From Avena insularis (Eukaryota > Streptophyta > Magnoliopsida > Poales > Poaceae), in the NCBI GenBank assembly GCA_023614405.1, contig CM042686.1:468442740-468506739 (forward strand): a DNA stretch of 64,000 bases, in the 5' to 3' direction. Made by a program: the position numbers and the translations under genes. The notes below the pieces were generated by a model. It was not told the DNA's origin. It worked only from the letters and a program-made list of their open reading frames with translations, and did no database searches. Shown piece by piece: positions 22,901 through 33,707 of the stretch (position 1 is the stretch's first letter; every line of letters starts with the position of its first letter).

Positions 22901-24451
22901 ACTTCGAATATGCACACACCTAGAGCCGGGTTAAGTTCCACTTGGCCCGGATCTTGTACACTTCGAATATGCACACACCTAGAGCCGGGTTAAGTTCCAC
23001 TTGGCCCGGATCTTGTACACTTTCAATATGCACAAGGCTTAAGTTATATTTTTGTACTCTTTTCAGGTGACCACCAACCGCCGGAGCACTGAGTTTCAGC
23101 GTCTCCTGGACACTCACAAAATGCTGCTCGCAAAGCATAATGCACATCTTGCTGAGCATGAGAAAAGGGGTAAGTTTTCTTCTTCACACTTTTCTGTTTT
23201 CCCCTCATCTCCATCTACCGAACTAATCCATCATTTGGTTTTCGTAGATGGGGTGGAGGCTGAGAACAAGCTTATGAGAAAGAATCTGGATCAGATTAAG
23301 GGTAAGTTACTTTTGCGCGACCTTGCTCTGCTTTCTATCTCCTTTTCTCCTTGGCTCGGCAAACATTCATACCTCGGCTTTGCCGGGTTAACAAACTATT
23401 TCAGTATCGCTGGAAGATAGTGTGCCCGTGCTTGATATGATGCTGCATTTTCTCGAACAAGCAGGGCAGCATCAGGCCGAGCTCAAAAAGAAAGACGATG
23501 AGCTTGCCCTCCTCCGAACCAAGGATGATGAGATCGCCAAGCTCAAAGCAGAGATGAAGAAATTGAAAGCGCAGCACCAATCCGAGCTTGAAAAGGCTGG
23601 CCAGGACTATACTGAAGAGCGCGAGCGCCTCAATCTCCAAATTGCCAAGGACCGAGAACTTCTCCAGGAGGCCGACGTCAAGCTTGAGTCGGCGAACACT
23701 GAACTTGTGCAACTCCACAAAAGACACGATGACTGTACCAAGGAATTGACCCGGATCCATAGCCACATTTTACGTAAGTTCCTTTCCCTTATCCGTCATA
23801 TTTCTCTGGGTTACTTCACATGTATTTTCTTTACTTGCTTCTCTTATCTCGTTTTCAGGCAAATTTCTAGAGGGCACTGCCATTGCGAGCGCCGTTGTTG
23901 CTAATTTCCGCCGAGATAGGGGTACTCCCGTAGCTCTTGACGGTGAATACATTCCCTATGACATGGAGGACCTGTTGGTCCGCCTGTCATCTCGCTTGGA
24001 AATCATCAAGAACTATGGCAAGGATCTCCTTGATGTTGCAGTTTGAATCTTCAACACATTTTGGCCTGCCAAAGACACTCCGGAGGGAACCGCAGCTCTT
24101 GCTGAAAAGTTGATGGAAATCGAGACACTGCTCGACCTTTGGAGGGAGTCGCTGACGTCTTGCATTGAGACCGTTCTCCATTACGTACTTACGTGGTACG
24201 AGAAGATCGACCTCAACCTCTTACCGCGCATGCGCACCGGATCCAAATGGACTAGTGACCCAGAGTGGTTAGCTCGGCGCCAGGCTTGCGCTCATAGCCT
24301 CGTCGAATATGCTCCCATTCATGAATGGACTGAGGGACCGAGCTTCCTGGAAGCCGCTGGTGACGAAAATGCTGAGAATGTTGAAGACGGCTCGGATGAG
24401 GATGAAGAGGGCGATGCCTCCGACATCGAAGACAATGAAGATGACGCCTAA
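19937..24451 (+). pseudogene. Antisense ORF of the Tat element (gypsy-type transposon domain)
   Basis: The ORF lies on the strand opposite to gag-pol. A first exon from ATG 19937 is Ser/Ala-rich, then acidic (MTEEELVIAEQEMEEDAA). After an in-frame TGA at 20378-20380 it continues with FLSHFQRGFGLPISDFFHDW and WARTFFYVRNDS, which I recognise as the 'putative gypsy type transposon' domain. Likely introns follow GT-AG rules, for example 21143-21243, where splicing joins PPV to QTIEDGTDPTL in frame. Later exons (about 21244-21702, 22096-22593, 23067-23169, 23422-23773, 23859-24451) give Pro/Lys-rich, coiled-coil (KKKDDELALLRTKDDEIAKL) and acidic C-terminal segments. A second in-frame TGA lies at about 24044. 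Its function in the element is unknown. A CCAGCA trinucleotide run lies at about 22045-22090. Confidence 0.7.
22732..23026 (+). repeat. 59-bp minisatellite, five copies
   Basis: A unit starting TATGCACACACCTAGAGCCG and ending in CTTGTACACTT repeats at 22732, 22791, 22850, 22909 and 22968. A partial start of the next copy lies at 23027. Copies are almost identical. The array lies in a predicted intron of the antisense ORF. Confidence 0.93.
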
Positions 24452-25088
24452 CTTCCTCCTCCTGCTGCTCCTTGAGTGAAAACACTTTAAAATTTATCAG
24501 ATCCCCGGTATGCCGGGTGGAATTGTATCCAGTACACGTGTGATATTTTTCTACTAAGTTTTTTATACCGGATTAACTTGGGCGTAGTCCCCGAGTTTCA
24601 CTTTCTCGTTCGTCCAATCTTCTGGCTCGGCTCGTGTCTACCTGATTCAGTTTTATGACTTACGAATCCGAGCTTCAAAAATGTCTTCACAATACTTTGA
24701 AACTTTTAGGCTTAGCTCAAAATAATTTAGCATAAAAATTTGAAAGTAAATACAAGGTTAGTCCGAAAAACAAACATCAGCTCAATTAAGTTCTTTTGCT
24801 TAGTCGTTTTTCATGTGCTAGGCAATTCCAAACTTGTTCTCTTGCTTGCATGAAGCCAAATCTTGTTGGACAGCAGCAAGTCGAAGAGTTGGGTTTTTGG
24901 TGCTCACACACTACTAATCCGAGTTAAGTAGAACAACTTACTCCAGCTGACGCACAAATAATACAAGACAACAAATATTATTAAGGAAGTCCCCGAGTTA
25001 CTGCTCGAGGTGCCAACATTTCATTGATAAGCTCATTGTCGGCATACATACCGACATATGAGAAGACTCGGATACATACACTTCTCTA
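24452..25088. other. Spacer between antisense ORF and pol end
   Basis: This holds AT-rich noncoding sequence of the Tat-type element between the convergent 3' ends of the antisense ORF and pol. No domain or repeat stands out. It is the expected place for both transcripts' terminators, but no specific signal can be named. Confidence 0.5.
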
Positions 25089-26152
25089 CTAAGTGTAGAA
25101 AGGACGAAGTAGAACTACATTCCATGGACGCTTAGATTCCTCACCGGTCCTGTCCGCCTTGTTCTTTTCCTGTAGATTTGCATCGATAAGATAATAATAA
25201 TCATTGTGTAGTGCTTTGCTCACAATGAATGGCCCTTCCCATGGGAGGGATAATTTATGCATGCCAGCAGTACGTTGTACCAACCGGAGAACCAGATCGC
25301 CTTCCCGGAAGACTCGGGGGCTTACTTTCTGGCTATGATAGTGTCGGAGATTTTGCTGATATATGGCGGATCTGGACAATGCCAATTCTCTTGCTTCTTC
25401 CAGCAGATCAACATCATTTTGCCGGGCTTCTTGCACTTCTGCTTCTTTGTATTGGGTGACCCTAGGCGAATCATGCTCTATGTCGGCTGGTAATACAACT
25501 TCTGCCCCATATACCAGAAAAATGGTGTATAGCCTGTTGATCGATTCAGAGTTGTTCTTAAACTCCACAGTACCGCTGGTAGTTCTTCTATCCAGCACCC
25601 CGCTGATCTTTGCAGTGGCTCAATGAGCCGGCATTTTATCCCGGATAATACTAATCCGTTGGATCTTTCCACTTGTCCGTTTGATGCGGGGTGGGCTACC
25701 GAGGCAACGTCCAGCCGGATCTTCTTATCTCGGCAAAAACGCGCAAATGCTCCTTCCGCAAAATTTGTGCCATTAGCAGTTATGATACTGTGAGGATAAC
25801 CGTATCTCAAGATGATGTCTTTGAGAAATGTCACGGCCGTAGCTCCATCACATTTTCTTATTGGCTTCACTTTAATCCATTTTGTAAATTTGTCCACCAT
25901 GACCAAAATGTGAGTCATATTCCCCCTTGCTGGTTTGAATGGGCCAACCATGTCCAAACACCATACGGCAAATGGCCATGTGATTGGTATGGTCTTGAGT
26001 TCCGACATAGGCACATGTGTCTTGGTAGCATACCTCTGACAAACGTTGCATTTTCTCACCAGATCTTCTGCTTGCTCTAAGGCACTTGGCCAGTAGAATC
26101 CATGCCGGAAAGCTTTGCCACCAAAGCTCGGGACGAGGCATGATGCCCGCAC
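25089..26152 (-). pseudogene. Tat-type integrase with a lost catalytic Asp
   Basis: The frame 25478-26152 gives the zinc-binding tail (VRKCNVCQRYATKTH), the core start WCLDMVGPFKPARGNMTHI with the first Asp, IITANGTNFAEGAF where family members have IITDNGTNF, and NGQVERSNGLVLSGIK with the catalytic Glu. The second Asp is thus Ala (codon GCT; Asp GAT is one base away). A frame change near 25480-25600 leads to the C-terminal region with REGDLVLRLVQRTAGM and LSLPWEGPFIVSK. Integrase would join element DNA to the chromosome; this copy should not. Confidence 0.88.
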
Positions 26153-26472
26153 TCCCCTTGATGTATATCTCGGAGTATGTCGAGCCCTTCTTCCGGATCA
26201 ACGCATCGCTGGAGGACATTGGTCACACTCCTTTTGTATAGCTCGGAATTGATGATTGTGTATGCCTTTGTTCTCCTCTGAGTTTGCCTGGATAGCACCT
26301 CCTCAGTGGGTAAAGTTCCATCTTTCAGGAATTGAAATATAGGTAGTGCCCAAGCTGGTATTGCTCGCACAGGGAACACACCCTCATCAATTTCCATCTG
26401 ATCCACTGGCATAACTTCAACCGGATCACGCCAGGGTCTGCTGGCGGTCCCGGGTTTCTTGAGGCAGTCCAC
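26077..26472 (-). pseudogene. Tat-type pol linker and integrase N-terminus
   Basis: This minus-strand frame covers the stretch between the second RNase H and the integrase core. MPVDQMEIDEGVFPVRAIPA and RRTKAYTIINSELYKRSV are typical spacer segments, and the end carries the HH half of the integrase zinc motif (DIHQGECGHHASSRALVAK). It is in a different frame from both neighbours, so at least two indels separate it from them. Confidence 0.75.
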
Positions 26473-27037
26473 AGGTTTCGCGCACCACCTCCCATGTCAA
26501 CGTCCATGGCACAGCTCCGGATTCTGTATCCTCCGGGACGTAGATTGAGTCGGTTTCTAGGGACGGTCTGATAGATGGTTTCCTGAGGTGCTCTAATGCT
26601 ACACCCGGTGGAATTGCTTGTCGGGTTGATCCGAGCTTCGACAGCATGTCGGCAGCCTCATTTTCCACCCGGGGTACATGACGAAATTCACATCCCTCAA
26701 AATAACCAGATATTTTCCGCACATGGAATCTGTATAATGCCATGTTTGGATCAAGAGCGTCCCACAGCCCCGACACTTGCTGAACTACCAAATCCGAGTC
26801 GTCAAAGCATTGGATCCGACGTATCCCAATTTCTTTTGGCACTTTGAGCCCATGCACAAGTGCCTCATATTCAGCGACATTGTTTGATGCCGCGAAATGG
26901 ATCTGCAGCACATATTTCAGCTGGCCCTTCTTTGGCGAGGTAAGCACCACTCCGGCGCCTAACCCAGTTTTTGTTTTTGACCCGTCAAAGTGCATCCTCC
27001 AGTAGTTCGGATCTGGTAGCGGTGGTTCATATTGCAC
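26426..27037 (-). pseudogene. Second (archaeal-like) RNase H of the Tat element
   Basis: Motifs of the RVT_3/archaeal-like RNase H fold appear in order: WRMHFDGSKTKTGLGAGVVL (first Asp), NNVAEYEALVHGLK (Glu), QCFDDSDLVVQQVSG (Asp), and RVENEAADMLSKLGS (last acidic site, where the terminal Asp is kept). This extra domain follows the RT-linked RNase H and is a hallmark of the Tat lineage. It is in another reading frame from the preceding region because of an indel near 27000. Confidence 0.85.
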
Positions 27038-27558
27038 CTCGGCCCATCCGAGAAAAAGTCGGCCTGACGAGACTTGATTGCTTCTCTTCTGTCATATTGT
27101 GGTGCATAGGGAGCTAACTCAATTGCCCATTTTGCAATCCTACTACTCGCATCCTTGTTACTCATTATCTGGGATATGGGAGCTTCACATATTACTTTGA
27201 TGGGGTGGTCCTCAAAATAATGCTTCAACTTCTTAGCTGCCATATAGACACCATAGGCCACCTTTTGATAGTGTGGGTAATTCTGCTTTGAGGCAGATAA
27301 TACCTCGCTCAGATAATACACTGGCCTTTGCACCGACTTACCCTCTTCGTCTCGCTCTACCACAATCACTACACTTACAACTCGGTTGGTTGCGGCTATG
27401 TAGAGCAACATTGGCTCCTTTGATAGTGGAGAGGCTAACACTGGTGCGGTGTCTAACATCTTCTTTAAGTGGGCAAAGGCTCCATTGGCCTGCGGCGTCC
27501 AAACGAACTTATCCGACTTTTTCATGAGTTGGTAGAGAGGCAACGCCTTTTCTCCCAA
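26959..27558 (-). pseudogene. Tat-type RT connection and first RNase H
   Basis: Follows the RT core in the same frame after a stop near 27604. LPLYQLMKKSDKFVWTPQAN is the RT tail, LLYIAATNRVVSVVIVVERD is the RNase H-like start where the catalytic Asp of typical RNase H is replaced by a hydrophobic or Ala residue (the usual state of the degenerate Tat domain), then RPVYYLSEVLSASKQNYPHY and ISQIMSNKDASSRIAKWAIE. The frame is lost beyond about 27060. Confidence 0.8.
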
Positions 27559-27603
27559 CCGACATACAAACCGACTTAACGATACCAGGCAACCAGTGAA
27601 CTT

Positions 27604-28380
27604 CTAGACATAGTTAAGACACTTCGGCAGTTCCATTCGCTCAATGGCCCGGATCTTAGTTGGATTAACTTCGATACCTCGGCGGGATACGAGAAATCCG
27701 AGTAATTTTCCAGCCGGGACACCGAACGTACATTTTTCCGGGTTAAGCTTCATCCGGAACCTTCTTAAGTTCGCGAATGTCTGCCTGATATCGTCAAGGA
27801 GCATTTTTCTTTCCTTGGTCTTGATAACCACATAATCCACATACACTTGTACATTTTGACCTATTTGGTCGTGCAAACATTTCTGCATACATCTTTGGTA
27901 CGTTGCCCCTGCATTACGTAAACCAAACGGCATGGTGCGATAGCAATAAGCCCCATACGGGGTGATAAATGCAGTCTTTATTTGATCATCCGGATTCAGA
28001 GGTATCTGGTGGAAACCAGAATATGCATCAATGAATGACAAGAGTTCACATCCAGCAGTTGAGTCTATGACTTGATCTATCCTTGGCAGTGGAAATGGAT
28101 CTTTTGGACACGCCTTGTTTAGGTTCGTGTAATCGATACACATGCGCCAAACCACGGCCACATTCGGATCATCTTTCTTCTTCTCCACCAACACCGGATT
28201 AGATAGCCAATCTGGGTAAAGTACTTCCATGATAAATCCTGCTGCCAGTAACCGAGCTATTTCATCTCCAATGACTTTTCTCCTATCTTCGGCGAAGCGG
28301 CGAAGAGGTTGCTTCACCGGCCTTGCTCCGGGTCTCACGTTCAAAGAGTGCTCGGCCAACTCCCTTGGAACACCTTGCAA
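27604..28380 (-). pseudogene. Tat-type reverse transcriptase, active site YVDY
   Basis: An open frame of about 258 codons carries the RT core: VKQPLRRFAEDRRKVIGDEI, WRMCIDYTNLNKACPKDPFP, SFIDAYSGFHQIPLNPDDQI, YCYRTMPFGLRNAGATYQRC. The active-site loop reads VQVYVDYVVIKT, where the family has YVDD; the second catalytic Asp is Tyr (codon TAT instead of GAT). The frame ends near 27604 just after RGIEVNPTKIRAIERM. RT would copy element RNA; loss of a metal-binding Asp predicts an inactive enzyme. Confidence 0.9.
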
Positions 28381-28601
28381 GTCCTGTGTGGACCAAGCAA
28401 AAATATCCCACGGAGGAAGTTGACGAGCTCACTTTCCTATTTATCATTTAACCCGGCACCAATTGTTACAGTGCGCTCCGGGAACATATCATCAACAGGC
28501 ACCTTCTTGGTATCTTTCGTGGCTTGAAATGAGACACTTCTATGCGGGTTACTCAGTGCCGGTATATACTGCTGCGCGGATTGAGCCAATGCCACCACCT
28601 C

Positions 28602-29339
28602 CTAGAGTTTTCTTTTCTCTTGCGCAATCACGAGTGACTCGGCTAGGTTAGACCTGGCCGACGCACACTCGATGGAACATTGAAAATCCCCAGCAATGGT
28701 AATCACTCCGTTTGGCCCGGGCAACTTCATCTTCAGATAACTGATGTGGCAGCTTGTCATGAACTTGTTCAGTGCTGGTATTCCAAGTAACGCGTGATAC
28801 GCACTTTCCAAGTTCACCACTTCAAACTCCAAATTCTTAGTTCGACAGTTATCTCTCGTGCCGAACAATATGTCAACCCGGACCTTGCCTACTGGCTCAC
28901 AAGAGATGCCTAGCACAATGCCATGGAAAGTTGTCCTTGTAGCTTGGAGCATGTTCTCCGAGATACCCAACTTGCACATTGTATCCGCATACATGATGTT
29001 AATGCTACTGCCATTGTCAATCAGTACCTTGGAGAACCTCACATTGATGTTAGGCCCAATGAATGTCGGATCCAACACTAACGCATACGAACCAGGACTC
29101 GGCATAAGCTTGGGATGATCTTTGATGTTCCAGGTAATTTCCTGGTCCGACCAAGGCATATACCTCGTCACTGCTGGCATTACCGCATTGACCTCCAATA
29201 GTCGGCGCTGCAAGCTCTTTCTATCGGTTTCCTCAGTGGTAAACACACAGTAACTCTGATGATGCTCCCTGTACTCATTCCTCCCCTCATTTCTGGGGTA
29301 CCTCTGATCCGGCTGATGCTGGTTTTCTACTTGATGCAC
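28602..29339 (-). pseudogene. Tat-type retropepsin-like protease region
   Basis: An open frame of about 245 codons has the plant Gypsy protease pattern: SYALVLDPTFIGPNINVRFS, the active site VLIDNGSSINIMYADTMCKL (DxGSS), and YHALLGIPALNKFMTSCHIS, where the G-I/R-P-x-L phrase is conserved. It ends with GPNGVITIAGDFQCSIECA, the usual link to RT. The break at 28381-28601 separates it from RT. Function in a live element would be polyprotein processing. Confidence 0.8.
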
Positions 29340-29361
29340 TACATCTCTTCTCTCATGGTTA

Positions 29362-30342
29362 TCATACCTCGGCGGAGGGGGGCAACATTAGCTGTTGCGT
29401 GTTTGCTCCGGAGAGCAATTGCTGCCGGGGTATCTCCTGGCGAGGTTGATCATTCCGGGGTGCCTGAGCATTCCTCGAGCCACCTTGTTCTATCTTACGC
29501 ATCCACTCACATTGCCTTGTTGTATGACCCGCTGGGTTGCTCGGATTCGGCCTGTGAAATTTACACGGCTGATCCAACATTGACTCATAAGTATACCTCG
29601 GACGGTCCTTCTTTTCTTGCCACTGTTTCTTCTGCTATAGCGTCCAAGTTTTCTTGTCATCATTCCTTGGTGTCCACTGTTGCCCTCCAGTTTTCTGACG
29701 TTGATTACTCCCTGCTCCGGGCTGATCTTGATTCACAGCTGCAACTTGTTGCAAACTGTACCAGTGATCCGGTCTGTCATCTCTTCTTTTACCTCTGTAA
29801 TCATTCCTCCGGGATGATCCGGATCCATCTCTCTTGTAGTACTCCTCATTCGACTCGTTTGACACGAGCCTAGGTTGAGTCGGATCACCCAAAGCATACG
29901 AATCAGCAATCCGGATCATCTCTGCCAAAGTGGTTGGCATTTTCCTTTGCAACTTCTGCCACAGCTCGCTTGCATACCTACACCCCTACGCAAACCATGC
30001 TATGGCCTGCGACTCTATCACACCCTCACACGAGTTTCTCACGGTACACCACCGGGTTAGAAACTCACGGTCTGTCTCGTTCGGTCTCTGCTTACACATA
30101 GATAGGGTCTGTGGCCTATTTGGCCTCTGATACGTACTCGAGAAATTGCTGATAAACATTTCCTCAAAATCGATCCAGTAGTTAATACTTCCAGGTGGCA
30201 AATTGTTTAACAATACCCTTGCTGGCCCCTCCAACATTTGGGGTACATATCTCACAGCCCATCTCAAGTTGCCTGTCGCAATTTTCACAGCTGTAGCATA
30301 GTTTATCAACCAATCCTCCAGCTTTGTACTTCCGTCATACAT
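29362..30342 (-). pseudogene. Tat-type gag core and zinc-finger region
   Basis: Frames 29986-30342, 29635-29952 and 29362-29580 are in one phase separated by stops. The first holds the retrotransposon gag core (LEDWLINYATAVKIATGNLR, then INYWIDFEEMFISNF and ETDREFLTRWCTVRN). The second is basic and Gln-rich with EMIRIADSYALGDP. The third has PCKFHRPNPSNPAGHTTRQC, a modified zinc-knuckle-like motif typical of Tat gag. It would build the particle. Internal stops make this copy non-functional. Confidence 0.8.
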
Positions 30343-31838
30343 CTTTGTGCCTCTAGGTAACTGGAAGTTAGGTACCGGTGGCTCCTTTCATGATCCGGGG
30401 TCCAAACCACGCAGGACCCGGAGGACCCTGACTTTCGATCTGCTCTGACCTATACAGTCGATTCAGTTTCAACCTGGCCTCATCAGGCATCAGATCCCTG
30501 CTTCCCAATCTCGACCATATCACATGATAGTCCGACCTTGGGTATCCTGCATTCACCATTTCCGAATCTCCATCGTTATACTGGTATTGCTCTCACGGTG
30601 CACCTCTCTGTTGCATACCTCGGCCGGCACTTTGCTCTTGCCTTGGTATATTCCGCTGTTGCGGTTGTCCTGTCGAGTTGCGCTGTCCAGCATTGCCATT
30701 TACAGCGTTTCCTTGACCGGCATTGCCTTGGTCGCGGTTACCTCGGCCAGCTTCACCTCGGCTCACGCTTCGTCGACCATCGTTTCTCTGTGCTTATTTT
30801 GCTTTTCCTGCCCTTGTCGGGTCATATGGGATGATCTGTTTGTTTCTTCTGGCCGAGGTTACTACCTCTTCTCTCCTAGGACCACCATGAGGAGACGATG
30901 CGGCTCCAGCGGATTTCTCTGGGTTACCCATCGCCGAATGAACGATCTTGGAGGCCCCATCTCTCTCCGGGTTAGCCCTGAGCAATTCCTCATTTTGCCT
31001 GTTCGCGATCCGAACCAATTCATTGACCCTATCTTGTTGTCTCTGACGGGCTTCACCCGTTAGACCCTCTAACTCGGACGCAGCCGCATCCGCTGCTCTG
31101 AGGTTTTTTGCCGGGGTACTATACTTCAGCAGCCCCACGGACAAATAGTTCTCTGACTCCTCAATCCTAGTATCACCCTCTTTGTTCATTTCACTCATGA
31201 TATTTCTCCCCTTCACTTCTACAGCATCTACTTTATTTGCCTTTGCATACTCACGCAGCGTCATGTTAAACGACTGCTGAGCAGCAGCTATCTTTTTCGC
31301 TCCCCCTAGAATTTTTTGCCTAGTTTCCTCTAGCTCGGCCTATGCCTGAGCCGGATCTACCACTGCTGCTACCGGGTTTGCAAAGCTATCCATAGCTTCT
31401 CTCAGTACGTTCTCAGGCCTCTCTAGTGGAGGACCTCTACCTTTCCTCGGTGCCTTAGGTGTTACCTCCGGATCTGGTGCTGGATCCTTGCTTGCGCCCG
31501 CGCCTGGCGCGGTCATCATCACCTCAGCACGGTCCGGGGAGCGAATGATACGCGCCCCGTGAACCACGCTAAGGGGTGGCTCTCCTGCCTCGACGACGTG
31601 CCGCGGATGGACGCACGACACATCGACAGCAACGTAGACTTTGTGCGCACCGAGCTTGACGAAGAGGCCGTTGCACGGAAGTGGGCGCGTGCCGAAGCAG
31701 CCAACGTTGTCGCTGACAAAGTCTAGCGCTCCAAACCGCTGAACGAGCCCGGAGATGATGCGTTCGCCGATGCCGATGAGGTTTCCCGTCCGGATCTTGA
31801 CCCCTGCTAGCGCCGCTTGCCCCACGGTGGACGCCAAC
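30343..31838 (-). pseudogene. Tat-type gag N-terminus and leader
   Basis: Between the primer site and the gag core, minus-strand frames give a start near 31525 (MTAPGAGASKDPAPDPEVTP), a helical Arg/Glu-rich region at 30794-31264 (LTGEARQRQQDRVNELVRIA) and a short segment 30368-30559 (LMPDEARLKLNRLYRSEQIE) directly before the gag core. Frame changes and stops lie between them. The composition fits Tat gag N-termini; no further domain is recognised. Confidence 0.65.
31819..31837 (-). other. Primer-binding site of the Tat-type element
   Basis: Minus-strand TTGGCGTCCACCGTGGGGC begins one base inside the 5' LTR. It resembles the primer site of RIRE2/Tat-type elements. Confidence 0.75.
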
Positions 31839-32655
31839 TGTCGTGGTGGTGTCACGGTAGATGCCATGGATAGGCTAAAGGTGGGGACTAATAGCACTAG
31901 GGGAATCCAGGGAGGGATAGTAAGGTGATTCCTCACACAGAAGGTTTGTATTTGATTCACTCCACAGATTACAAGTGCTCCTCGAGATGTATTGGAGAGA
32001 GGAGGAAGAAGGTACCTTCTTACTCTCACCGCTAGCTTGCCCTCAGGAACCAAGGAAAAACTAGTCTATAGAGATCAATACAGTAAGCTCTACCCAATTG
32101 AGACCAACCCCTTCTACAGAGGCCCTAGCCCCCCTTATATAGGAGTGGCTAGGTCTCCACTTAGGGCATATGTGGAGGCATATTCCAGGGAATATGCCTT
32201 CTCCCAAAATAGTAAGCCGACCGGGTTGCTTTTCTCCCGCATCATCCAATGCAGAGGCTACGTGAGCCTCTGCGGCGCCTGCGTCAGTCGGCATCGGCGT
32301 CGTCACTTCTGTCGGCCACGCCTCGATGGTCCTGCCCCTGTGCGCTTCGCTCATGCTGTGCGTACCGAGACTATTTTTGACCAGCGAGATACCTTCCTTC
32401 TCCTAGAAGCTTGCTATGACCTGGATCGTAGTTGATCCGGTCACACCTGTTCCTGCATACAAGTGAGATTCATCTATCCGACCTATGGCTTAAGTCGCAT
32501 GAGACTCAGTTAGGTGGGCATCTCCGGGTCCGGGTTACCCCGAGATTCGGTCTGACTTGAGGTAACTCGGCCAGCATTCGTTTTGACCTTGCCGTACCTC
32601 GGCTAACTCGGTCTTTATACCCCGGCATGACCCTATCCGGGGATATCCCCCAACA
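31839..32655 (-). repeat. 5' LTR of the Tat-type element (817 bp)
   Basis: On the minus strand it begins TGTTGGGGGATATC at 32655 and ends CACCACGACA at 31839. The primer-binding site follows directly, fixing the transcription direction as minus. Confidence 0.92.
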
Positions 32656-33480
32656 ATGTTAATCATGTTGAAGACTCCGGTTCTGTGTTCCTTCTTGTTT
32701 GATGTCGCCGAGGTGCGGCAGCTATAGCTGAAAACATAAGTAGATTTGGGTTGGTAATTTCTAGGCCCCGACATACTCACTCGTTAGCCGCGTCACATTT
32801 TATAGTATTTCCGTTTTATCATGGGACAGAGCATCGCCGTGTAAAACAACCGACCTACACTGCAAGCGAAAGCTTTTAGGGCACGGGAGCCCTCTTTTTG
32901 GCAGTTAGATAAAAACAAGATGAGACCAAAAGCTCTCGTGCCATCACGAGCATCATCCACGGACGTGGAAACTTGACTGCACACTCTAGTAGCGTTATCA
33001 AGGAGAGAAAAAAATTCCCCATGAACCGAGAGTCTCTTGTCCACTCTCTTCGGTAATGCCTGATTAAATCTACCACCAATTGAGTACTTGCAGTTACTGA
33101 CAGCAAAGTGTTTTCTCCTTGGTGCATCATCGATCCATTCCAGGTTACTCTCAGGGACGGTCTAATCAGCAGCATTACCCGTTGGATCCAGCTGCTGAAG
33201 CTGCAGTAACTCGACTCGATTGGAAAGGAGCAGATCCGCGCCGGTAGCGTTGCTTTTGGTCATGATTCGCCGATCAATCATCCATGCTTGATTTGCTCGC
33301 GCTCGCTGGGGCTGGGCCAACCTGACACGCGCGAGACAAGCACTGCACCTCGTAAGCTCGGCAGCGTCCCCTGGCTGTTGGCTCACTCTCTCACTCATGC
33401 ATCACTGGCTTAACACTGTTTGATCGATCAACAAGTGCCACGGCAAAGAAAATTGATTAGTACAACACGATTCAATCACC
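32656..33480. other. Flank right of the Tat-type element, no gene seen
   Basis: This starts with the target duplication ATGTT and continues as mixed-composition sequence without a recognisable domain. Small minus-strand open frames (32793-33175, 33162-33398) have no family signature, and I do not call them genes. Confidence 0.5.
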
Positions 33481-33662
33481 ATCTTAACCAAAAGCATGAC
33501 CTTTAGTGGCTAAATCGGAGGCTAATTTAGGGCTAAATCAGGCTATAGCTGGCTATTAGCGGCTATTCTCCATTTAGCCTATGAACGGCATAGCCATAGC
33601 GGGAGGCCTTTCGAAAGCCTATAGCGGGGCTATAATTAGGCTATAGCCGGCTATTTAAAACT
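33481..33662. repeat. GCTATAG/GGCTAAAT-rich repeat, MITE-like
   Basis: The stretch is built of GGCTAAATC, GGCTATAGC and GGCTATTAGC words in both orientations, ending GGCTATTTAAAACTTTG. Such self-complementary GCTATAG-rich sequence is common in grass miniature transposons. It abuts the XTH coding frame and occupies the place of its 5' leader and proximal promoter. No target duplication was identified. Confidence 0.5.
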
Positions 33663-33707
33663 TTGCTAGCCAAGAAGTGAAACGGGGAGGGAACAAAGCA
33701 GGAGGAA

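Larger units (their letters stand above)
18664..32655 (-). mobile_element. Complete Tat-type Ty3/Gypsy element with antisense ORF
   Basis: LTRs at 18664-19474 and 31839-32655 flank a minus-strand gag-pol and a plus-strand ORF region. Exact 5-bp target duplications ATGTT lie at 18659-18663 and 32656-32660. Protease, RT, RNase H, a second archaeal-like RNase H domain and integrase are in Gypsy order. The double RNase H and a long region with an antisense ORF between pol and the 3' LTR are marks of the plant Tat lineage (RIRE2/Grande/Retand relatives). The element is defective: stops, frameshifts and active-site substitutions are present in RT and integrase. Confidence 0.93.

Noticed and set aside
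29259..31063. Long plus-strand open frames opposite the Tat-type gag
   Set aside because: They carry no recognisable domain and mirror a gag with conserved motifs on the minus strand, unlike the true antisense ORF at 19937-24451.
32793..33398. Possible minus-strand gene between the Tat-type element and the XTH gene
   Set aside because: The open frames are short, overlap in different frames and show no family motif or splice logic.
33677..33679. GTG as the XTH start codon
   Set aside because: Plant nuclear genes do not normally start at GTG, and a better-placed ATG at 33708 lies one base out of frame, pointing to a frameshift.
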